Translations under genes and position numbers: made by a program
Part shown: positions 26,280 through 34,323 of the stretch, piece after piece
Numbering within the stretch: the stretch's first letter is position 1
Layout: each line of letters begins with the position of its first letter
Notes under the pieces: generated by a model
Told to the model about the DNA's origin: nothing
The model's input: the letters and a program-made list of their open reading frames with translations, nothing else
Databases searched by the model: none
Source of the DNA: an uncultured Oscillospiraceae bacterium
GTDB lineage: Bacteria; Bacillota; Clostridia; Oscillospirales; Acutalibacteraceae
NCBI GenBank assembly: GCA_900543795.1
Contig: UQSH01000010.1
Coordinates: forward strand, 1 to 45,040
Direction: 5' to 3'
DNA: 45,040 nucleotides

Positions 26280-26307
26280 ATTATAACCTTTATTTTCCAA
26301 ATGTCAA
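26280..26307 (-). promoter_or_regulatory. htpG: Promoter of htpG
   Basis: On the minus strand consensus TTGACA (26302-26307), a 16-nt spacer and consensus TATAAT (26280-26285), directly followed by CIRCE. Confidence 0.9.
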
Positions 26308-26357
26308 CACTAAAAAAGTTAATAATTTTTTAACAGCAATTTTTACCTGAAAAAATA

Positions 26358-26392
26358 AAAGCGTATAATGCCGAGAGGGCACTATACGCTTT
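26358..26392 (-). terminator. Terminator of cca
   Basis: A 10-bp outer stem AAAGCGTATA / TATACGCTTT continues into TGCC / GGCA with a 5-nt loop. In the minus direction it is followed by TTTTATTTTTT. It lies about 35 nt after the cca stop. Confidence 0.85.
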
Positions 26393-26427
26393 GCTGATTG
26401 AAATTTTGCTACACGCCGATTATTTTT

Positions 26428-27768
26428 TCAACACAAATTTTTTTGTTTGTCAATAATGTAATTTAAAATTTTTTCCTTGGAATTTTCGAGATTTCCTTCT
26501 ATTACAAGAGAAAGGACTTCGTTGAGCATTTCTCCTATTCCCCTGCCGTGCAGACCTATATTTATTAAATCGTTTCCGTTAACGGCAAGGTCGGAAATCC
26601 TATACGCTTCGCCGCTGTTAACAACTCTTTCAAGCTCATCCTTCAGCTCTGTAAGCTTTTTGATTTCATAGGCGATTTTCACGGGATTATGTGCTTCAAG
26701 GTCTGCTATGCGAACATCAAAAAGCATTTTTGTTTTTTCAGCTCCGAGCCGAGCAAGCCAACGCTTAACTCTTATATCGTCAACATTCGCAACCAACTGA
26801 TGATATTTAACCAGCTGCGTTACTGTTTCGGTTATTTCGTTTGAAGCCTTAAAACGCTTTAAAACCGCAAGTGCAATCCTCTCGCCCACCTGTGCGTGCG
26901 TTCTGAAATGGTCTTTTCCGTTTTCATCAGTTGTTTTAACAGAAGGCTTTCCTATATCATGAAGCAGCATAGTCAGCCTGATAACAGGATTTTTAGGGGC
27001 AGCGTCAACTGCGTTGATAATATGCTCATAAACATTATATATATGCCACGGAGTGTTTTGCTCGCAATTCATTGCCGGCTCCAACTCCGGAATAATAACC
27101 GCTATAATCTCTCTGTATTCATCGAGAACGGAAAGGACATTGTCGCCGCAAAGAAGCTTTAAAAGCTCTGCAAATATACGCTCATTTGCAATATTTTTAA
27201 GAAGCATTTTATTATCGAAGGCTGCTTTTTTTGTTTTTTCTTCAAGCTTAAAGCCCAAAACCGAGGCAAAGCGGAGTGCACGCATAATGCGCAAAGCGTC
27301 CTCATTAAAGCGTGTGTCGGGATCTCCAACCGCACGGATAACAGAATTTTTCAAATCCTCCCTGCCGCCGAAGAGGTCGATTATTCCCTCTTCCTCATTA
27401 TATGCCATTGCATTAATTGTAAAATCTCTGCGGCTTAAATCCTCTTGAATATTGCTGACGAAGGAAACGCTTTCGGGATGGCGGCAATCGTTATAATCTC
27501 CGTCTTTTCTAAATGTTGTTATTTCATAGGGCTTATGATTTAAAACGGCAGTTACCGTTCCGTGCTTTAAGCCCGTTTCGGCAATTTTGATATTTTCGGC
27601 AGTCATTATTTGAGAGGTTATTTCAGGCAGGGCATTTGTTGCAATATCAATATCACACGAGGGCTTACCCATAAGCGCATCACGCACGCAGCCGCCTACG
27701 GCATACGCCTTATAGCCGACTGCATTAAGAAGCGATATGATTTTTTTTGCATTATCATCAATAATCAT
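26428..27768 (-). CDS. cca: CCA tRNA nucleotidyltransferase with HD domain
   Basis: This 446-aa class II enzyme adds or repairs the 3' CCA of tRNAs. The catalytic carboxylates Asp39 and Asp41 (CDIDIAT) follow the AVGGCVRDAL motif at 23-32. EDLSRRDFTINAMAYN near 108 and a template motif EDALRIMRALRFA near 155 follow. A C-terminal HD domain (LLHDIGKPS near 270) adds phosphohydrolase activity in many members. The one tRNA gene in the window encodes its own CCA, so here the enzyme would mainly repair. CAGG lies eight bases before the ATG. Confidence 0.93.
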   Translation of the reverse strand: MIIDDNAKKIISLLNAVGYKAYAVGGCVRDALMGKPSCDIDIATNALPEITSQIMTAENIKIAETGLKHGTVTAVLNHKPYEITTFRKDGDYNDCRHPESVSFVSNIQEDLSRRDFTINAMAYNEEEGIIDLFGGREDLKNSVIRAVGDPDTRFNEDALRIMRALRFASVLGFKLEEKTKKAAFDNKMLLKNIANERIFAELLKLLCGDNVLSVLDEYREIIAVIIPELEPAMNCEQNTPWHIYNVYEHIINAVDAAPKNPVIRLTMLLHDIGKPSVKTTDENGKDHFRTHAQVGERIALAVLKRFKASNEITETVTQLVKYHQLVANVDDIRVKRWLARLGAEKTKMLFDVRIADLEAHNPVKIAYEIKKLTELKDELERVVNSGEAYRISDLAVNGNDLINIGLHGRGIGEMLNEVLSLVIEGNLENSKEKILNYIIDKQKNLC

Positions 27769-27829
27769 TAGAAAAACCTGCCAAATAATATTTTGATTAT
27801 TTTACCACAAATGCCCGAATAATACAATT

Positions 27830-28219
27830 ATGAAAGACTTTTTTTATTATTTATTTGTGTTTTTACTTGGCGGACAAGCCTACTGCACAGTTGAAATTAT
27901 CACACGGGGCAGAACACATTACAGTATGTTTTTTGCTGCCGGGCTGATATTTCTTTATTTAATTTTAATTTCAGAGCAAATGAAAAAGGCACCTCTTTTC
28001 GAGAAGTGCCTTTTAGGAGCTGTTTTTATTACTGCAACGGAATTTATTTTCGGTTGTATATTCAACTTAAAATACTCCCTTGCGGTTTGGGATTATTCAA
28101 ATCAGCCCTTTAATGTTTTAGGGCAGATATGCCTGCCATTTTCAATCCTGTGGTTTTTCGCCTGCTTCATAATTTTTAAATGGATCATTAAAGACGATTT
28201 TTACCGCAGATTTTTTTGA
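27830..28219 (+). CDS. Small polytopic membrane protein, CmpB-like (putative ABC transporter type IV family)
   Basis: This 129-aa protein has four hydrophobic segments. The end YSLAVWDYSNQPFNVLGQICLPFSILWFF matches the conserved core of the family called putative ABC-transporter type IV (CmpB), common in Clostridia and of unknown biochemical role. No good ribosome site precedes the ATG. A terminator-like hairpin (27983-28014) lies inside the frame. Its last 78 nt overlap the 3' end of the convergent gene at 28142. Expressed from its own promoter, if at all. Confidence 0.6.
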   Translation: MKDFFYYLFVFLLGGQAYCTVEIITRGRTHYSMFFAAGLIFLYLILISEQMKKAPLFEKCLLGAVFITATEFIFGCIFNLKYSLAVWDYSNQPFNVLGQICLPFSILWFFACFIIFKWIIKDDFYRRFF

Positions 28220-28576
28220 ATATTTATAAAGCTCCTCCCTTGCCTGCTTAATCTCATCCTCGTTAAGAGCAGGCCTTTCCTCGGGATAATCCCAAAAATC
28301 AAAGGGATTTTTCTTTGTTATAACAATTCTTCCGTTCTTATCTATAACCCAAGGATAAACAAGAATTTTCCTTTTATTTTTAACAAAGAAAAGATTTCCG
28401 CTTCTGCCGTTTGAAATATTTTTCCAAAAAACAAGCCCCTTTGCCTGCTTCATAATTGCAAGCACCTGATGCTCGGGAGCAAGGCGTTTAAACTGCCATC
28501 TGTTAAACAAAGGCAAAACAACCGTTCCCAACACAAGCACGGCGGCAATTATTAAAACAATTTTATACGGCTCCAT
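28142..28576 (-). CDS. Hypothetical single-span membrane protein
   Basis: This 144-aa protein has one membrane segment at about 4-24 (YKIVLIIAAVLVLGTVVLPLF) and a mixed-charge cytoplasmic or external domain containing VYPWVIDKNGRIVITKKNPFDFWDYPEERP. I do not recognise the family. The ATG at 28576 is chosen because AGGA lies ten bases upstream; a TTG at 28585 abuts it. The start overlaps the end of the alpha-mannosidase gene by 14 nt, so the two are probably cotranscribed and coupled. The 3' end overlaps the opposing membrane protein gene by 78 nt. Confidence 0.65.
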   Translation of the reverse strand: MEPYKIVLIIAAVLVLGTVVLPLFNRWQFKRLAPEHQVLAIMKQAKGLVFWKNISNGRSGNLFFVKNKRKILVYPWVIDKNGRIVITKKNPFDFWDYPEERPALNEDEIKQAREELYKYSKKSAVKIVFNDPFKNYEAGEKPQD

Positions 28577-31505
28577 TTTTATCAATTCCTATCGTTATAA
28601 TTTCAAACGGTTTATATTCAATAACAGAGGCTTCGCCAAGCTCGTCTTCAAGCATATTAAGAAGCTTAACGGGCTTATCAAGCTTAATTTGACCTCTTGC
28701 GCCGTTTTGCTCGCTGAGGCGTGCAACAATCATTTCGCCGTTTTCGCTGAATTTAAGTGCTTGCAGATAAAGCGGCGAAAAATCAGGCAGGCAACAATCA
28801 ACATCTGCCTTTATGAGCTCATTATTATATTGAAGCGCAAGCTTGTTTATATCAGCTTCAACTGCGCCCTTTGAATGAGGCATAATCATATAGCAGAAAT
28901 CGTGATTACCCATATCAGAGGTTACATCGGGGCGTATTGTTGCACGAAGCAGAGAAAGGCTGATAACATTTTTATCAAAGCCAACACCGTATTTACCCTC
29001 ATTAATGATTGCAACACCGCCGTTTGTTTCGGATAAATCGCACCATTTATGGTGGCAAACCTCAAACCTTGCCTGCTGCCAGGAGGTGTTTTTATGTGTA
29101 TCACGCTCAATGAAGCCTGCGGAGGTGTCGCAAAGGGCTTTTCTTGAAAGAACATTGCAGGCAAATTCAGCCTTTGCAAGCCTATGCTTTTCGTTCCAAT
29201 CAACTATATTTTCAACCTCTATGCCTCTGCTTCTTCTGAACAGGCGAATAATTCGAGTCCAAGTGGATTTTTCCGTTTTCAGAGTTGAAACAAATGAAGC
29301 GCACTCTCCGTCAAGCTCAAGCAGAGAAAGCGGGGTGGAAACGGTTAATTCGATTTCCTTATCCTTATAATTCGGAAGAATATCCCATGCGTCATAATTT
29401 CCCGGGCAATCGGTATATATTTTAAGCTTATTGAAATCTCCGCTAACCCATTCCCGAGAAAGCTCCTTATCATAAAGAGAAGCAAACGAGCCATCCGAAT
29501 TAATTTCAACGGAATAAAACGGCGTTTCAATTTTTTTGCCTATTTCAATCCATTCGCCGTTGAAGGCGGATTTGCGAGGATTTGCACACGAAAGCGCAGG
29601 GATAGACGGAATTACCCAATTTCCCTTTTCAAAATGCCTTGTTGAAGTTCCGTTTTCAGATTTAACAAAGGTTAAAGCATTTCTTTCAAAATTAAGAGAA
29701 TTGAAATATTTTGAGCCTGAGCCGATAATTTCGTTAAGCTCATTATCTATTTCGTTATAATCTGCAACAGCATCCTCATAAGCAGGATGAATATGAGAAC
29801 CCGGAAGAATATCGTGAAACTGATTTATAAGAAGCTTTTTATAAAGGCGGGTTATTCTTTCTGTATTATCCTCGCCTTTTAGCACGGAAATAATTTCAGC
29901 ATTTCTTAATTTGAATTCAAGAGCACGGTTAGCGGCCTTGAGATTGCTTTTAGTTGTAAATGTGCCTCGGTGCATTTCAAGATAAAGCTCGCCGTCCCAC
30001 ACCTCAAGATTTTCATTATTCTTAAGATTTTTTTCAAGAAATTCCGCTCCGCCCGTATGAGTGCATTTCGGCATAACAGAAAGCTTATCAAAGCGGTGCA
30101 TAAGCTCTATCATTTCCTCAGTGCAGCCCGAGCCTCCGTCTCCGTAGCCAAACATATTCATAGTCTGTCCGCCCGAATCCTTATCAATATAAGTGTCCCA
30201 ATTTTCCTGAATTTGACTTGGCATATTCCAGGTTATGAAATGGGTTGGCGGAACGCAGGCATAAATCTCGCTGCCGTCTATTCCTCGCCAAATAAAGTTA
30301 TTATGCGGGAAGCGATTTGTGTCGTTCCAGGTGGACATTTTATTAGAAACAAAATAATCAACGCCGCTTTTTTTGAGTATCTGCGGAAGAATCCAGCTGT
30401 TGCCGAAAACATCGGGAAGCCACGCATTATTCACCCTTTTGCCGAACATACGCTGATATGTATTTTGTCCGTAAAGGCACTGACGGATAAGGCTTTCGGC
30501 ACACGGAATGTTGCAATCCGGCTCAACATACATTGCACCCACAGGCTCAAACTGACCGCCTGCAACCTTTTCTTTGAGCTCATCAAAAACCTCTGGATAA
30601 TACTTTTCAAGCGTTTCATAAACATAGGGCTGGGTATGTGTATATTTAAAATCGGGATATCTGTCCATCAATCTTAACTGAATAAGAACGGTTCTTAAAT
30701 TCTTTTGAACAGCGTGTATTCTGCGCCAATAATAAGCTATATCAAGATGCGAATGAGCAATAAGCGCAACCTCTCCGTTGCCCTTATAATTATCATTGGC
30801 AAAAACAACCTCGTTAAGATATTTTTGAGCGTCCTCAACGCCCGTTAATCCGTTTTCATTCTCAAAATCAACGAAATCCATTGCCTTGCTCAGTTCTTTA
30901 TTTAAAAAGGCTCTGTAATCCTCGCTGAAAAGGTCGCTTTTCGCAATATCAAGCAAAAGCTCAAAATCCCAAACAAGATCCTGAACCTGATGATTAACGG
31001 TGCAAATATAAGCACCCTCGAAAATCTGACGGCAACCGCGAACAGAAAGGCTTTCGGGATTTCTTTCATCATCGGGCTTACTTCTGTTATAGCCCATCAT
31101 ATCAAAATGAAGCGTTTCTTTATCATCAATATACGGCGAAAGGAGCATACGCTCTCTGTTTGGATCAACGCCGCCGATATATTTTCCGTTTACTTTAACG
31201 CAGATTTCAGCCGCAGTTTTGAGTGAAAGCCACAGCTCCTTTCCCTGCAATTCCTTTGGTATATCAACATCGGCTTTTATAAATGCCGTTCCGTCCGGAG
31301 TGAAATACATATCTCCCCTTTTAAGCGGTCTGTAACCCTCCGAATAATACTCAAATTCCATTTCGGAAACCTGACGGGCATCCCTTATCATAAGATTTTC
31401 TATTTCCCATTTTGATGAATAGATATATCTTTTAAGCCAGCCGAAGCGCAAATCAGTCCACTCCTCAGGACGCATAGACCTTCGAACAACTTTAATATGA
31501 GCCAT
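28563..31505 (-). CDS. Alpha-mannosidase, glycoside hydrolase family 38
   Basis: This 980-aa enzyme has an N-terminal beta-rich region, then the GH38 catalytic domain. HSHLD at 251-255 holds zinc ligands and the nucleophile Asp365 lies in AWLPDVFGN. PVGAMYVEPDCNIPC near 321 is also typical. The C-terminal half is the beta-sandwich of the family. There is no signal peptide, so it should act in the cytoplasm on imported manno-oligosaccharides, for instance from host N-glycans. AAGGAG lies nine bases before the ATG. A sugar symporter of the GPH type is encoded 6 kb away, but they are not in one operon. Confidence 0.93.
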   Translation of the reverse strand: MAHIKVVRRSMRPEEWTDLRFGWLKRYIYSSKWEIENLMIRDARQVSEMEFEYYSEGYRPLKRGDMYFTPDGTAFIKADVDIPKELQGKELWLSLKTAAEICVKVNGKYIGGVDPNRERMLLSPYIDDKETLHFDMMGYNRSKPDDERNPESLSVRGCRQIFEGAYICTVNHQVQDLVWDFELLLDIAKSDLFSEDYRAFLNKELSKAMDFVDFENENGLTGVEDAQKYLNEVVFANDNYKGNGEVALIAHSHLDIAYYWRRIHAVQKNLRTVLIQLRLMDRYPDFKYTHTQPYVYETLEKYYPEVFDELKEKVAGGQFEPVGAMYVEPDCNIPCAESLIRQCLYGQNTYQRMFGKRVNNAWLPDVFGNSWILPQILKKSGVDYFVSNKMSTWNDTNRFPHNNFIWRGIDGSEIYACVPPTHFITWNMPSQIQENWDTYIDKDSGGQTMNMFGYGDGGSGCTEEMIELMHRFDKLSVMPKCTHTGGAEFLEKNLKNNENLEVWDGELYLEMHRGTFTTKSNLKAANRALEFKLRNAEIISVLKGEDNTERITRLYKKLLINQFHDILPGSHIHPAYEDAVADYNEIDNELNEIIGSGSKYFNSLNFERNALTFVKSENGTSTRHFEKGNWVIPSIPALSCANPRKSAFNGEWIEIGKKIETPFYSVEINSDGSFASLYDKELSREWVSGDFNKLKIYTDCPGNYDAWDILPNYKDKEIELTVSTPLSLLELDGECASFVSTLKTEKSTWTRIIRLFRRSRGIEVENIVDWNEKHRLAKAEFACNVLSRKALCDTSAGFIERDTHKNTSWQQARFEVCHHKWCDLSETNGGVAIINEGKYGVGFDKNVISLSLLRATIRPDVTSDMGNHDFCYMIMPHSKGAVEADINKLALQYNNELIKADVDCCLPDFSPLYLQALKFSENGEMIVARLSEQNGARGQIKLDKPVKLLNMLEDELGEASVIEYKPFEIITIGIDKNGAV

Positions 31506-31562
31506 AAGATTTTTCTCCTTTTACAAAGCAAAATAAATGCGGTTAATTTTTATCAAACTTAA

Positions 31563-31805
31563 TTATACATCTTGAAAATAGGGCTTTTTGCGGATTGCTT
31601 TAACCTTAACCGTTTTGCCCAAATCCTTTTTTATTTCGCTTTCTATCCAATCTGTGCACCTGTTCAAAATAAGACATTTTGAGCATTCGCCTCTGAATAT
31701 AACGGTTAAAACACCGTTTTCAAGAGAAACGAATTCTATCCAACCGCCGTCGCCTTGAAGCTTCGGCTGTAAAACATTTTCAACATAGCCTTGAACTGTA
31801 TTCAT
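31563..31805 (-). CDS. NifU C-terminal-domain protein (Fe-S cluster scaffold/carrier)
   Basis: This 80-aa protein corresponds to the stand-alone NifU-like domain: VLQPKLQGDGGWIEFV at 11-26 and the cluster-binding cysteine pair in ECSKC at 55-59 after a beta strand. Such proteins deliver Fe-S clusters to targets. A third Cys in LNRC is not part of the usual motif. GGGGAG lies six bases before the ATG. It follows the phosphohexomutase by 15 nt and is probably on the same transcript. Confidence 0.85.
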   Translation of the reverse strand: MNTVQGYVENVLQPKLQGDGGWIEFVSLENGVLTVIFRGECSKCLILNRCTDWIESEIKKDLGKTVKVKAIRKKPYFQDV

Positions 31806-31820
31806 AAAGCTCTCCCCGTA

Positions 31821-33455
31821 TTAATTAATGATTTTTTCAATAACGCCTTTAATGCTTGTTAATCTTTTCTGTGCGTTTTCACGGTTATCCTCTCTTATGC
31901 TGTAATAAACCTTGATTTTCGGCTCTGTTCCGCTTGGGCGAACGGCAAGCCACGAGCCGCCGTTGAATATAAATTTAAGAACATTTTCCTTAGGCAAATC
32001 CTTAACACCCGTTGAATAATCAATAATCTGCGAAACACCGTCAAAAAGAGAAGCACCGTTATTGCGGAAGGTATCCATAAAGCCCTTGATTTTTTCTGCT
32101 CCGTCCTTGCCTTTAAGAACAAAATAATCAAGAGAATCAAGATAATATCCGTATTCGGCATAAATCTCGTTTAAGCCATCTATCAGAGTTTTGCCCTGCG
32201 CCTTATACCAAGCCGCCATTTGGCAAATAAGCATTGAGGAAACAACTGCATCCTTATCCCTTGCGTGGGTGCCTACAAGATAGCCGTATGACTCCTCATA
32301 GCCGATAACAAATTCCTGTGTGCCGCTGTCCTCATACCTATTAATCTTATCTCCTATATATTTAAAGCCCGTTAAGGTTTCTTCAACAATCAGGCCGTAT
32401 TTTCTTGCGATTTCGGCGCCGAGCTCGGAGGTTACAATGGTTTTAACAAGAGTTGATTTTTCATTAAGAGTGCTTTTTTTCATTTCAAGAACGAATTTAA
32501 CAAGAAGGGCTCCCGTTTGATTTCCCGTAAACAAAACAAGCTCTCCGTTTTCGTTCTTAACAGCTATACCCACTCGGTCGCAATCGGGGTCTGTTCCGAG
32601 AACAAGATCTGCGTTGATTTCCTTTGCCTTTTCGATGGCAATATTCAGCGCATCCTTTTCCTCGGGATTCGGACTTCTGACAGTTGAAAAATCACCGTCG
32701 GGCAGCTCCTGCTCCTTAACAACAGTTACATCAAAGCCCGAAATAACACGGCGAACAGGAATATTTCCCGTTCCGTGAAGCGGAGTGTAAACAATTTTTA
32801 TATCGGATTTTTCTTCATATAGGCTTTGTTTTTTTACCTCATTAATAAACTCTGAAAGCATATCGTCGCCGAGCATGGTTATATTCTGCCTGTTTTCTTT
32901 ACCGAACGGAATTGTTGAAAAGTCGGTTATTTGATTAATATAACCGATAGCGTTTTCAGCGTCCTCGGTGCAGAACTGGCATCCTCTTTCGTCATAAACC
33001 TTATAGCCGTTATACTCCTTCGGATTGTGAGAGGCGGTTATCATAACGCCTGCGTTACATCCGAGACGGGCAGTTGTGAAGGAAAGCACGGGAACGGGAA
33101 CAAGCATTTCATAAAGGAAAACCTTAAAGCCGCAGTTTGCAAAAATATCCGCCGCGGTTTTTGCAAAAAAGGAAGAATTATTTCTACTGTCGTAAGCAAG
33201 GGCAACCTTGATTTCTCCGCTGAATTTTGATTTAAGATAATTTGCAAGACCGAGAGTTGCTTTACCTACCGTGTATTTATTCATTCTGTTTGAGCCGGCG
33301 CCCATAACGCCTCTTAATCCGCCCGTGCCGAACTCCAAATCCTTATAAAATCTATCCTCGATTTCTTTTTCATTGCCGCTGATAGCGAGAAGCTCCTGCT
33401 TTGTTTCTTCATCAACAAAGCCGAGCCAACCTTCATATTTATCCTTAAAATCCAT
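31821..33455 (-). CDS. Phosphoglucomutase/phosphomannomutase
   Basis: This 544-aa enzyme is an alpha-D-phosphohexomutase. FGTGGLRG near 42 opens domain 1, the phosphoserine loop is TASHNPKEYNGYK near 140, the metal loop is DPDCDR near 290, and the sugar loop GYEESYGYLVG near 385. The C-terminal phosphate site is RPSGTEPKIKVY. It interconverts hexose-1- and 6-phosphates, linking sugar catabolism to envelope precursors. The length matches the PgcA-like branch. GGAGG precedes the ATG by eight bases. Confidence 0.92.
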   Translation of the reverse strand: MDFKDKYEGWLGFVDEETKQELLAISGNEKEIEDRFYKDLEFGTGGLRGVMGAGSNRMNKYTVGKATLGLANYLKSKFSGEIKVALAYDSRNNSSFFAKTAADIFANCGFKVFLYEMLVPVPVLSFTTARLGCNAGVMITASHNPKEYNGYKVYDERGCQFCTEDAENAIGYINQITDFSTIPFGKENRQNITMLGDDMLSEFINEVKKQSLYEEKSDIKIVYTPLHGTGNIPVRRVISGFDVTVVKEQELPDGDFSTVRSPNPEEKDALNIAIEKAKEINADLVLGTDPDCDRVGIAVKNENGELVLFTGNQTGALLVKFVLEMKKSTLNEKSTLVKTIVTSELGAEIARKYGLIVEETLTGFKYIGDKINRYEDSGTQEFVIGYEESYGYLVGTHARDKDAVVSSMLICQMAAWYKAQGKTLIDGLNEIYAEYGYYLDSLDYFVLKGKDGAEKIKGFMDTFRNNGASLFDGVSQIIDYSTGVKDLPKENVLKFIFNGGSWLAVRPSGTEPKIKVYYSIREDNRENAQKRLTSIKGVIEKIIN

Positions 33456-33485
33456 AAAGAAAGCCTCCGCAAGCTAATTTAAGTC

Positions 33486-33515
33486 ATTATAGCACTATAA
33501 TATATGTTGTTTCAA
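33486..33515 (-). promoter_or_regulatory. Promoter of the phosphohexomutase-nifU unit
   Basis: On the minus strand TTGAAA (33510-33515), an 18-nt spacer and TATAAT (33486-33491), about 30 nt before the ATG. Confidence 0.65.
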
Positions 33516-33542
33516 GAATATATTTAATTTAATAACAAAAAA

Positions 33543-33564
33543 TTCCGAGCAAAAATGCCCGGAA
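33543..33564 (-). terminator. Terminator of the DUF308 gene
   Basis: Minus-strand stem TTCCGGGC / GCTCGGAA (one G-U pair) with a 6-nt loop and a following run of T's (33537-33542). It begins a few bases after the stop codon. Confidence 0.8.
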
Positions 33565-33569
33565 GATTT

Positions 33570-34175
33570 TTAATTATCGTCAACCTCTTCATAATCAACC
33601 TCAAATGCGGAGCCTTCACTGTCGCTGCGGCTGATTTTCTCTTTAACCTCTTTTGATATTTCCATAACCTGAATATATGCAATAATATCTACAACAGCAA
33701 AAACAACAAGACCCGAGCCGATAAACTGAACTATTTTTTCCTGCGTGTCAAACGGATTTGTTATACTGATTATTCCGAGAACGATTGAAGCAACGGAAAG
33801 TATGACCGTTAAAATCCAAGAGCGTCTTCTGCTGACTGCAACATAAAACGAATTAACAAGATCCACAACGCCGCCAACAAGAAGAATTATTCCGAGAATA
33901 AATATAATTACGCTCATTATCTGCCTATATGCTGCGCAGACAACAATGCCCGTTACGGTTGAAATAATACCGAGCGTTAAAACAAACGGCGAAGTCTTAT
34001 TAACTATATTGCTGATTATTGCATAAACACCGCACGCAATACACACACCACCGATAATAAACGCTGTGTATCGAAGCATTTTGCCCGGTGCGGCAATCAA
34101 AAGAACACCCAAAACGGCAAAAACTATTGCGCTGATGAGCGAATATTTTTTTAATTCTGTTAAAAGCTTTTTCAT
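33570..34175 (-). CDS. DUF308/HdeD-like membrane protein
   Basis: This 201-aa protein has six hydrophobic segments arranged as three hairpins, each resembling VLGVLLIAAPGKML or GIVVCAAYRQIM, as in the DUF308 family to which HdeD belongs. The last about 30 residues are acidic and soluble (EVDYEEVDDN). The role is unknown; HdeD is linked to acid resistance in enterobacteria, but that does not transfer safely. The ribosome site is weak (GATGGTG). It lies between two strong terminators and is a single-gene unit. Confidence 0.72.
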   Translation of the reverse strand: MKKLLTELKKYSLISAIVFAVLGVLLIAAPGKMLRYTAFIIGGVCIACGVYAIISNIVNKTSPFVLTLGIISTVTGIVVCAAYRQIMSVIIFILGIILLVGGVVDLVNSFYVAVSRRRSWILTVILSVASIVLGIISITNPFDTQEKIVQFIGSGLVVFAVVDIIAYIQVMEISKEVKEKISRSDSEGSAFEVDYEEVDDN

Positions 34176-34285
34176 TTAAACACCATCTTTTTTACACTAG
34201 GGTAACGGAAATAATGCGAACCACGGTTTATCGTGGCAGATATTGCCCTTACTCTTCGTTAAAATACTCGTCAATATGCCGAAAA

Positions 34286-34311
34286 GCGGGGCGAAACAAT
34301 CTTCGCCCCGC
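34286..34311 (-). terminator. Terminator of the EF-G-like gene
   Basis: Perfect 10-bp stem GCGGGGCGAA / TTCGCCCCGC with a 6-nt loop, followed in the minus direction by TTTTC. It begins about 12 nt past the stop codon. Confidence 0.8.
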
Positions 34312-34323
34312 AAATATATTATA

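Noticed and set aside
29970..30677. 235-aa plus-strand frame
   Set aside because: It is antisense to the conserved catalytic region of the GH38 gene, has no family likeness and is a shadow of codon bias.
34220..34260. Hairpin CCACG/CGTGG upstream of the DUF308 gene
   Set aside because: It is a 5-bp stem with no U run and no conserved context; probably chance.
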